Source: an uncultured Bacteroidales bacterium
GTDB taxonomy: Bacteria; Bacteroidota; Bacteroidia; Bacteroidales; Paludibacteraceae
Assembly: GCA_937916355.1 (NCBI GenBank)
Contig: CALFTM010000065.1
Location: 1-23,242, forward strand
Length of the DNA stretch: 23,242 bases
Direction: 5' to 3'
Shown here: positions 6,490 through 12,868 of the stretch, in pieces
Layout of the letters: each line of letters opens with the position of its first letter
Numbering within the stretch: the first letter of the stretch is position 1
Position numbers and translations under genes: made by a program
The notes under the pieces: model-generated
The model's input: only the letters and a program-made list of their open reading frames with translations
The model's database searches: none
What the model was told of the DNA's origin: nothing

Positions 6490-6783
6490 TCATAACAGTC
6501 TATGAAAAAAATTCGCACATTTTGCAACCAATTTTCTATCTTCCGCTGGGAGATTTGCATATACGGAACCGATGTTTTTTAAAACCATATATGCGATTCC
6601 GCTCGAAACAGGAATTCCAAATCCGGGAATCCACACTGTTAAAGCGTATGCTGCTATTCCAAAAACTGCAATTCCTCCAGTTGCTTCGGATAGTAATTTC
6701 AAGGCGGCTTTTACATCCCCTTTTGAAACAACTTCATTAGCGTAGAGCTTCATGTCGTGTTCTAATTGTGATTCTTTTCCCAT
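6490..6783 (-). CDS. 97-aa membrane protein with probable frameshift at its end
   Basis: The N-terminal 30 residues are charged and helical (MGKESQLEHDMKLYANEVV; KGDVKAALKLLSE). Two hydrophobic stretches follow: GGIAVFGIAAYALTVWIPG (about 36-54) and IPVSSGIAYMVLKNIG. The predicted end, FFHRLL, lies just after seven consecutive T residues on the coding strand. Removing one T yields FFIDCYDAIDFIVATKYKGG before a stop, a more convincing C-terminus. The cause could be a sequencing error, an inactivating mutation, phase variation or ribosomal shifting. It is the fourth gene of the small-protein cluster. The family is not recognised; the glycine-rich paired hydrophobic segments suggest membrane insertion. 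Confidence 0.65.
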   Translation of the reverse strand: MGKESQLEHDMKLYANEVVSKGDVKAALKLLSEATGGIAVFGIAAYALTVWIPGFGIPVSSGIAYMVLKNIGSVYANLPAEDRKLVAKCANFFHRLL

Positions 6784-6917
6784 AATACATTGATTTTAAA
6801 GGTTGAAACTGAATTTGTGGAAATGAAGGGAGGTTTTCATAACTAAAAGATACATTTGTCGTTTCTCCTGCGTTATTAGAACCTCCGGAGGATACTAATC
6901 AACTGTAGAAAATCAAT

Positions 6918-7031
6918 TTAGTCCAATTCAATGTCGTCGTCTACGTTGAAATCGTCATTGTCGTTACCAGTGATGGCGTTGATGACCATTTGTATCCCTT
7001 TGATGAACAAGTATGGCAATATATTACTCAT
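6918..7031 (-). CDS. 37-aa amphipathic peptide with acidic tail
   Basis: A short complete frame beginning MSNILPYLFIKGIQMVINAI. The first 21 residues form an amphipathic or membrane-active helix. The remainder is strikingly acidic, ending NDNDDFNVDDDIELD (positions 23-37). This two-part design, a hydrophobic head and a polyacidic tail, is unlike random sequence and fits the other small membrane proteins beside it. It lies between the 60-aa and 97-aa genes on the same strand. The function is unknown; the acidic tail could neutralise or sort the helix, or be removed by a protease. Confidence 0.55.
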   Translation of the reverse strand: MSNILPYLFIKGIQMVINAITGNDNDDFNVDDDIELD

Positions 7032-7107
7032 AGTCGTAAAATTTAAAAGTTTAACATTATTTTAGTATGAAGAGAAAGCAATGAAAAATACAGGATTCTC
7101 CACCCTT

Positions 7108-7290
7108 CTAAAAAGGAAGTTTCTTTTGAGATGAGTCACTGTTCAAAGCTTTCCCTCTTGAATTTGCATAGGCTACAGATGCCGCTACTGCGGCTGTACC
7201 TACGCCTACCGCTATGATAACTGCTGGAGCACCCGCTGCAGCGATGACCGCACCTCCTGCGGTCGTTATAGATAATAAATTTTTACTCAT
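7108..7290 (-). CDS. 60-aa Gly/Ala-rich hydrophobic small membrane protein
   Basis: It starts MSKNLLSITTAGGAVIAAAG. Residues 11-43 form one long Ala/Gly/Val segment with GxxxG-type spacing (AGGAVIAAAGAPAVIIAVGVG), typical of helices that pack in membranes. The C-terminal 17 residues are polar and basic (SRGKALNSDSSQKKLPF). The start codon lies 2 nt after the stop of the upstream 119-aa gene, so the two are translationally linked. The GG at 12-13 recalls a double-glycine leader end, but the part before it is short. A pore-forming or holin-like peptide, a bacteriocin precursor or a small membrane subunit are all possible. Confidence 0.65.
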   Translation of the reverse strand: MSKNLLSITTAGGAVIAAAGAPAVIIAVGVGTAAVAASVAYANSRGKALNSDSSQKKLPF

Positions 7291-7292
7291 GG

Positions 7293-7652
7293 TTATTTAT
7301 TTTTTATTGTTTCAATATAAAATTTGCCTGACAAATAGAACTGAAGATAGGTTATGAATGAATTACCTAACCAGCCTATGACCGGAATCATTCCGATGAA
7401 ACTCATTATGAGATTAACTACGATGTTTACAATCATCGCAATGATAATATTCCCGAAGTCCAAACTTTGTTTGGCACGTTCGCTTAGTTTGGAATACATG
7501 TGCCATAATATGATGACGAAAGGAATCAATTCAAATCCAGCTAAGGGGAGGAATGTCATGATTGCCGCCCAAAAGGAATGTTTCCTAACGATCTTTGCAG
7601 TATCATTGTCGAACATTTTGTCGCCGACGTTTGCTAACTGGTTTTGTAGCAT
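7293..7652 (-). CDS. 119-aa integral membrane protein, function unknown
   Basis: The first gene of the minus-strand small-protein cluster. After a polar N-terminus (about 1-26) come hydrophobic segments: FWAAIMTFLPLAGFELIPFV (27-46) running on to VIILWHMY, then IIIAMIVNIVVNLIMSFIGM (69-88) and IPVIGWLGNSFITYLQFYL. That gives three or four membrane passes with short charged loops and a lysine-rich end (ETIKNK). There is no cleavable signal. The overall look resembles small accessory membrane proteins of the DUF697-like kind, but I cannot assign a family. A -7 box lies 77 nt upstream, with a long-armed hairpin in the leader. Confidence 0.7.
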   Translation of the reverse strand: MLQNQLANVGDKMFDNDTAKIVRKHSFWAAIMTFLPLAGFELIPFVIILWHMYSKLSERAKQSLDFGNIIIAMIVNIVVNLIMSFIGMIPVIGWLGNSFITYLQFYLSGKFYIETIKNK

Positions 7653-7670
7653 ACCTTACACTATTTGATT

Positions 7671-7710
7671 AACAAGTTCAGTAGTTGCGCGGCAGTCGAG
7701 AGAACTTGTT
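7671..7710. promoter_or_regulatory. Leader hairpin of the small-protein cluster
   Basis: Perfect 9-bp inverted repeats AACAAGTTC (7671-7679) and GAACTTGTT (7702-7710) flank a 22-nt loop. They lie between the proposed -7 box and the first start codon of the cluster, so the hairpin would form in the mRNA leader; as DNA it could be an operator. Confidence 0.45.
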
Positions 7711-7728
7711 TACCTCTTCTGCTTGGTT

Positions 7729-7736
7729 CAAAGTTA
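7729..7736 (-). promoter_or_regulatory. -7 box of the small-protein cluster
   Basis: The minus strand reads TAACTTTG, a perfect TAnnTTTG, 77 nt upstream of the 119-aa gene. The gap 7653-8045 otherwise holds the leader hairpin, a short AGGGC/GCCCT hairpin at 7885-7899 and the metG -7 box. Confidence 0.5.
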
Positions 7737-7980
7737 TATCCTGTTCGTTTAGTTTTTATTAAGTCATGTCGTCTTTTTTTGTAAAAAAAACATAATTGTT
7801 TTCTTTTTGTATTGGGATACGAAATCAGGGCGATTTTGGGTGTGTGGTCATGGAGGGATTTTTTATAGATAACGTTTATAAATTAGGGCGGGATGCCCTT
7901 TAAAAGGTCTTTTATTTATTAAGGTTAAATTAATATCGCAATTTATAGGGGTTGATTTTAAATCATAACTTGAAAATTCG

Positions 7981-7988
7981 TAACTTTG
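7981..7988 (+). promoter_or_regulatory. -7 box of metG
   Basis: TAACTTTG lies 57 nt before the metG start. No clear TTTG is present at the standard -33 distance. Confidence 0.5.
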
Positions 7989-8045
7989 CAGTTGGCTTTT
8001 CAAAGAGCCTTGATTGTTGAACCAATTTAATTATAAAATTAAAGT

Positions 8046-10103
8046 ATGACTGTTAAAAAGTTTAAGAGAACTACGGTCACTTCGGCGTTGCCTTATGCGA
8101 ACGGGCCGGTTCACATTGGTCACTTAGCCGGTGTTTATGTTCCAGCAGATATATATGTGCGCTACCTTCGTTTGAAGGGCGAGGATGTGGTTTTTATCGG
8201 TGGTTCTGATGAACATGGTGTGCCGGTTACTATCCGTGCGAAAAAGGAGGGGGTCACTCCGCAGGATGTGGTAGACCGCTATCATAAGATTATCAAGGAC
8301 TCTTTCGAGGAGTTTGGAATCTCTTTTGATGTCTATTCGAGGACTACATCTAAGACGCATCATCAATTTGCTTCTGATTTCTTCCGTAAGTTATACGATA
8401 AGAAGGAGTTTATAGAAAAGACCTCTGAACATTACTATGACGAGGAGGCTAAGACCTTTTTGGCAGACCGCTATATCGTAGGTGAATGTCCTCGCTGTCA
8501 TGCTCAGGCTTACGGGGATCAATGCGAGACTTGTGGAACTTCTCTTTCTCCTGAGGAACTAATTAATCCTGTCAGCAAGTTGTCGGGAGCGAAACCAGTA
8601 CTTCGCAGTACGAAACACTGGTATTTGCCGCTTGACCAACATGAGGAATGGTTGTCGAAATGGATTTTATCAGACCATAAAGAGTGGCGTCCGAATGTCT
8701 ACGGACAATGTAAGAGTTGGCTCGATACTGGTTTGCAGCCTCGTGCGGTGAGCCGTGATTTGGATTGGGGTATTCCAGTGCCAGTGGAAGGTGCGGAAGG
8801 AAAGGTGTTGTATGTTTGGTTTGATGCGCCTATCGGCTATATCAGCAACACTATTGAGATGTGCGAGAAGAACCCGGAGAAGTTTGGCAACTGGGAGCAG
8901 TGGTGGAAAGACCCTGAGACCCGTTTGGTGCATTTCATCGGAAAGGATAACATCGTGTTCCACTGTATCGTATTCCCTTCTATGTTGAAGGCGGAGGGTT
9001 CTTTCATTTTGCCAGACAATGTCCCAAGCAATGAGTTTTTGAATTTGGAGGGTGATAAAATCTCCACTTCCCGTAACTATGCGGTTTGGTTGAATGAGTA
9101 CTTGGTGGATTTCCCGGGTAAGCAAGACACTTTGAGATATGTGTTGACAGCCAATGCGCCAGAGACAAAGGATAATGATTTTACATGGAAGGATTTCCAG
9201 ACCCGCAATAACAGTGAGTTGGTTGCCATTTACGGTAATTTCGTGAATCGTGCGTTGGTGCTTACGCAAAAATATTTCGACGGGAAAGTGCCGGCGTTGG
9301 GCGAGATGTCTGATTATGACAAGGAGACCATCGCAGAGTTTGTGGATGTGAAATCGAAATTGGAGGGTCTGCTTGATAATTTCAAGTTCCGTGATGCTCA
9401 GAAAGAGGCGATGAATTTGGCCCGTATCGGAAATAAGTATTTGGCGGAGACCGAACCATGGAAACTTGCTAAGACTGATTTGTCTCGCACTGCCACCATC
9501 CTACATTTGAGCCTTCAAATCGCAGCCAATCTGGCTATCGCATTTGAACCATTTTTGCCGTTTTCATCGAAGAAACTCAGAGATATGTTGAACCTTCAGA
9601 CATTCAATTGGAATGATTTGGGTCGCACAGACCTTTTGGCGGAAGGTACTTCTTTGGGGGCGGTAGAGTTGTTGTTCACGAAGATAGAGGATGCGGAAGT
9701 CGATGCGCAGGTTCAACGACTTTTGGAAATGAAAAAAGCAAACGAGGCTGCTGAGTGGAAGCCAGAGGCAATCTCTTCTGAGTGTACGATTGATGATTTT
9801 GCGAAATTGGACATTCGTTGTGGTACGATTTTGGAATGTCAGAAAGTGCCTAAGGCAGACAAGCTTTTGCAGTTCAAGATTGATGACGGTATGGGTGGCC
9901 GCACAATAGTTTCCGGTATCGCACAATCTTACGAGCCAGAGGAGTTGGTCGGATTGCAGGTTTGCTTCATTGCTAATTTCCCCCCTCGTAAATTGAAAGG
10001 TGTGGAGAGTCAGGGAATGATTCTGTCGGCAGTGAATAGCGATGGAAAATTGGTAGTCATTTCTCCTTCTAAAAAGGTGGCAAATGGCTCTAAAGTAGGG
10101 TAA
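8046..10103 (+). CDS. metG: Methionyl-tRNA synthetase with C-terminal tRNA-binding domain
   Basis: Cytoplasmic class I synthetase charging tRNA-Met. The order is: Rossmann catalytic domain with HIGH at 23-26, a zinc knuckle with C148/C151 and C160/C163, the KMSKS-loop equivalent KISTS at 338-342, an anticodon-binding helical domain, then a C-terminal OB-fold tRNA-binding domain (about 580-685; DFAKLDIRCG, VSGIAQSY, KLKGVESQGMILSA). The 685-aa length fits the Bacteroidota form, in which the EMAP/TRBD appendage dimerises the enzyme and helps hold tRNA. The gene has its own promoter and terminator and is complete. Confidence 0.98.
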   Translation: MTVKKFKRTTVTSALPYANGPVHIGHLAGVYVPADIYVRYLRLKGEDVVFIGGSDEHGVPVTIRAKKEGVTPQDVVDRYHKIIKDSFEEFGISFDVYSRTTSKTHHQFASDFFRKLYDKKEFIEKTSEHYYDEEAKTFLADRYIVGECPRCHAQAYGDQCETCGTSLSPEELINPVSKLSGAKPVLRSTKHWYLPLDQHEEWLSKWILSDHKEWRPNVYGQCKSWLDTGLQPRAVSRDLDWGIPVPVEGAEGKVLYVWFDAPIGYISNTIEMCEKNPEKFGNWEQWWKDPETRLVHFIGKDNIVFHCIVFPSMLKAEGSFILPDNVPSNEFLNLEGDKISTSRNYAVWLNEYLVDFPGKQDTLRYVLTANAPETKDNDFTWKDFQTRNNSELVAIYGNFVNRALVLTQKYFDGKVPALGEMSDYDKETIAEFVDVKSKLEGLLDNFKFRDAQKEAMNLARIGNKYLAETEPWKLAKTDLSRTATILHLSLQIAANLAIAFEPFLPFSSKKLRDMLNLQTFNWNDLGRTDLLAEGTSLGAVELLFTKIEDAEVDAQVQRLLEMKKANEAAEWKPEAISSECTIDDFAKLDIRCGTILECQKVPKADKLLQFKIDDGMGGRTIVSGIAQSYEPEELVGLQVCFIANFPPRKLKGVESQGMILSAVNSDGKLVVISPSKKVANGSKVG

Positions 10104-10160
10104 GACCGGATATGTTATGGCGACTTTGTAAAATGTGATTTTATGAAGTTGTGGGAAAAT

Positions 10161-10193
10161 GGCCATTCTTCGTTTGAAGAGTGGTCTTTTTTT
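10161..10193 (+). terminator. Rho-independent terminator of metG
   Basis: An 11-bp stem with two G:T pairs (GGCCATTCTTC 10161-10171 with GAAGAGTGGTC 10176-10186), a 4-nt loop and seven T residues. Confidence 0.9.
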
Positions 10194-10204
10194 GTTATTC
10201 GATA

Positions 10205-10218
10205 TTTGAATATTCAAA
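10205..10218. promoter_or_regulatory. 14-bp palindrome upstream of the GH5 gene
   Basis: TTTGAATATTCAAA is perfectly self-complementary and sits 66 nt before the GH5 start codon, in the presumed promoter region. It could be a dimeric regulator site; no regulator is known. Confidence 0.3.
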
Positions 10219-10284
10219 AAAATGCGCTAAATTGCAATCGCTATTTGCATTTAACGAGAATATTAATTTCAAAAAAATGTTTTT

Positions 10285-11436
10285 ATGAGGAAAATTTTTT
10301 CTTATGTGTTTAGTCTTTTGATGTTGGGGGCTTTTGTGAGCTGCTCAGGAAATAAGACTCAGGGAGAGGCGAACAGTGAGGCTCAACCTGTTAAGGAGTG
10401 TGAAGGTTCTTTGGGAATGAAGTTGAAAAATGGAGTGAACGTAAGTCATTGGCTCTCTCAATCAGATAAGAGAGGAGAAGAACGTTCTTCACAAATCACA
10501 AAGAAGGATTTCGATTCGATTGCTGCGATGGGGTTTGATTTCGTCCGTATTCCGGTTGACGAAATGCACGTCTATGATGAGAATATGAACCGTGATGAAG
10601 AGGGTTTCCGCCTATTGAACAATGCTATAGGATGGGCGTTGGAGAACGATTTGAGTGTTGTAGTGGATCTTCATGTTGTGCGTTCTTTCCATTTTAATTC
10701 AGAAAATGACCGTCCGAACACTTTGTTTACGGATATGAAGGAACAGGATAAGATCTGCGACATCTGGAGAGATTTGCAAAAAGATTTGTCTAAATACCCA
10801 ACAGACAAGGTGGCATACGAGATTCTAAACGAACCTGTTGCTCCAAAAGCAGAAGATTGGAATAATTTCGTGGCAAAGGTGGTTTCTGCTATTCGTGAGA
10901 CCGAAAAAGATCGTAATCTTGTGGTAGGTTCCAACAAATGGCAGATCCCTTATACTTTCGATTCTTTGAGAGTGCCGGAAAATGATAAGAACATCATTTT
11001 GAGCTTCCATTTCTACGAACCACATTTGGTTACACACTATCGTGCGCCATGGACAGCCTACAAAGATTATGATGGTAAGGTCTCTTATCCGGGAAGGGTA
11101 ATCGAAGACACCTCTGTTTTTGCCAAATATGATGGAGAGTTGCCCCTTATGTTGAGAGCGATGAACGAAGAGTTTTCTAAAGAGATCATGTATCAGAAGA
11201 TGAAACTTGCCATAGATATGGCAGACTCACTTGGTTTGCAGTTGTTCTGCGGAGAGTGGGGTGCTTATCCTTACTTTGTAGATGAGCAGGTTCGCCTTCG
11301 TTGGTATGAGGATATGACCGCAATATTCCGCGAATATAATATCGCAAATTGCCACTGGTGCTATAAGGGTGATTTCCCTATTGTGAATGAGGATGGATCG
11401 CCTAATGAATTACCTGCGATATTGACTCGAAAATGA
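10285..11436 (+). CDS. GH5 family glycanase, lipoprotein
   Basis: A surface or periplasmic endoglycanase of glycoside hydrolase family 5 (cellulase/mannanase type). The signal peptide ends in a lipobox, GAFVSC, with the lipidated Cys at 20, then a polar tether (about 21-45). The (beta/alpha)8 barrel follows: GVNVSHW, FDFVRIPV, VVVDLH (125-130), the acid/base in LNEP (E183), HFY (242-244) and the nucleophile in GEWG (E324). Cleavage is by retention. It is monocistronic, with a strong terminator shared with the convergent esterase. The exact substrate (beta-glucan, mannan, xyloglucan) cannot be told from sequence alone; the xylanase and esterase nearby suggest plant cell wall. Confidence 0.93.
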   Translation: MRKIFSYVFSLLMLGAFVSCSGNKTQGEANSEAQPVKECEGSLGMKLKNGVNVSHWLSQSDKRGEERSSQITKKDFDSIAAMGFDFVRIPVDEMHVYDENMNRDEEGFRLLNNAIGWALENDLSVVVDLHVVRSFHFNSENDRPNTLFTDMKEQDKICDIWRDLQKDLSKYPTDKVAYEILNEPVAPKAEDWNNFVAKVVSAIRETEKDRNLVVGSNKWQIPYTFDSLRVPENDKNIILSFHFYEPHLVTHYRAPWTAYKDYDGKVSYPGRVIEDTSVFAKYDGELPLMLRAMNEEFSKEIMYQKMKLAIDMADSLGLQLFCGEWGAYPYFVDEQVRLRWYEDMTAIFREYNIANCHWCYKGDFPIVNEDGSPNELPAILTRK

Positions 11437-11451
11437 TTTGAGAAAAACAAG

Positions 11452-11483
11452 AGAGGACTGTCCGTTGGGCAGCCCTCTTTTTT
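11452..11483. terminator. Terminator between convergent GH5 and esterase genes
   Basis: A stem AGAGGaCTG (11452-11460) with CAGcCCTCT (11470-11478), one internal mismatch, is followed by a T run on the plus strand. An A-rich left flank would also give U residues on the minus transcript, so it may act both ways. Confidence 0.8.
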
Positions 11484-11513
11484 ATGGTCTTTTAAAGTGA
11501 TGATTCTATCAGA

Positions 11514-12857
11514 CTAATCCGCAATGACCAATTTGGAGGAGAAACTGCAACGGGCTGTTTTTACCACTACAATATAAGTTCCATTGGGAACGGTTAATTC
11601 TTTCTCGAAGGATGTGGATGATGTTTGCTGATGTTCCATCAGGCATCCAGCTGCATTGTAAATATCAATGCTTGTTGATTCTTCCTCTAATCCTATGATT
11701 TTCATTATCTTATTTTGAAGAAAGATTTGTGGAATGGAAGTGTTGAGGGATTTTTGTACCTCTCTGTTTTGTGTTCCATCTCCCTCCGATTGCATGTATA
11801 GAGGAGATAATGCCTCTGCCCATAAGTGGTGCATGGCCTGCCCACCACCTGTCTCTCCGTTGGGATGGACACCATCGCTGGCGATCAGTTCGGGGTGGGC
11901 GAGGAAGTGATTGTAAAAATCAGGGCCTTTGTGGAGTCCGTTGCTCTCTGTCAGTTCGTCGATGACTTGGAGGAATTTCTCATTCACCTGCCAGCCGGCT
12001 TTAGTTTCGTCCGTTGCGATGATGCGGGCTAAAATTGGTTCGATACCATTGCTTTTTGCAGAGTCGATGATAGTTTGCAGGTTGTTTTTGAAAGTGTTCA
12101 AGTTCCAGTCGCCGCCACCCCATGCGTCGTTAGTACCCATTTCGATTGCCCAATATTTCACATTGCCAGCATATTTGAGATAGTCTGAAAGATGAGCGAC
12201 CACCTCTGTGCTGTTGATACAGCCGATTCCGCCACGCAGCATGGCGGGGGTGAAATTAGGAAATCTCGCATGGATGAGGTCGGCTGTGGTTGTGTCCGTA
12301 TTTTGTTGTTTCATCCCCATCTGACTAATGCTTGTCCCCATGAAGAACCAAGTGTCGTCTCCCCCTTGCGTCATATCGAAAACCTCGATTTCAAGAATCT
12401 CACCAACCTCTTCTTCGCTGATGAACTTGACCCATGACTGTCCCTGAAAGTCGATGAAGATGCCGCGAGCCATGACAGGGTTGTTTTCGATGGTTGCGAC
12501 ACTCTCCCAATCTCCGTCAAACCCGTTGGTGGAGTTTGCCGATGTTTTGATTATGAAGTTTTTTAGAGGTGTGCCGCTGTGGGAACATCCGGTAGTGAAA
12601 TTTGTTGCCCACGCATAGTCGCCGCAAGACTCCCAAGTGACGAGCAGTTTTTCAGCCCCACTTCCCACATTGAGGGCAATCTCTTTAGAAGTGCAGCGTT
12701 TCCATCCGGTTAGTGTACCGTCTGTGATGTAGGAGTTTTCTCCATCCGACGTGTAAGCCTTCAAACCTCTACTCATTAGCGGATTGGGCGTGATAGCAGA
12801 TGATAGTCCGCAGCAGAACAGTGCCGAAGAGAAAAATAGAAGCGATTTTTTTATCAT
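11514..12857 (-). CDS. Secreted SGNH esterase with T9SS-like sorting domain
   Basis: A 447-aa exported protein in three parts. A signal peptide (cut near SSA, 19-21) is followed by an N-terminal beta-rich domain (about 28-165; YITDGTLTGW, like discoidin/carbohydrate-binding modules). The SGNH hydrolase domain (about 168-355) has block I GTS with Ser176 as nucleophile, block III GTND with Asn243 and block V DGVH with Asp328/His331. The end (about 376-447: IYNAAGCLMEH, GTYIVVVKT, SKLVIAD) fits a type A sorting domain of the type IX system, which carries proteins through the outer membrane. SGNH enzymes of this kind often deacetylate plant polysaccharides. The start lies 11 nt after the ABC gene stop, so it is probably co-transcribed. 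Block I is GTS instead of GDS, an accepted variant. Confidence 0.88.
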   Translation of the reverse strand: MIKKSLLFFSSALFCCGLSSAITPNPLMSRGLKAYTSDGENSYITDGTLTGWKRCTSKEIALNVGSGAEKLLVTWESCGDYAWATNFTTGCSHSGTPLKNFIIKTSANSTNGFDGDWESVATIENNPVMARGIFIDFQGQSWVKFISEEEVGEILEIEVFDMTQGGDDTWFFMGTSISQMGMKQQNTDTTTADLIHARFPNFTPAMLRGGIGCINSTEVVAHLSDYLKYAGNVKYWAIEMGTNDAWGGGDWNLNTFKNNLQTIIDSAKSNGIEPILARIIATDETKAGWQVNEKFLQVIDELTESNGLHKGPDFYNHFLAHPELIASDGVHPNGETGGGQAMHHLWAEALSPLYMQSEGDGTQNREVQKSLNTSIPQIFLQNKIMKIIGLEEESTSIDIYNAAGCLMEHQQTSSTSFEKELTVPNGTYIVVVKTARCSFSSKLVIAD

Positions 12858-12868
12858 GACTTAAACTT

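Noticed and set aside
7108..7290. Reading the 60-aa peptide as a class II bacteriocin with a double-glycine leader
   Set aside because: The part before GG is only 11 residues and lacks the usual acidic leader pattern, and the ABC exporters in the window have no C39 peptidase domain. Kept only as an alternative.
7840..7901. Short plus-strand frame and AGGGC/GCCCT hairpin before metG
   Set aside because: The frame is under 20 codons with no promoter of its own, and the 5-bp hairpin is too weak to call a terminator or riboswitch.
9564..10217. 217-codon minus-strand frame opposite the metG end
   Set aside because: Antisense to the conserved tRNA-binding domain of metG and to its terminator.
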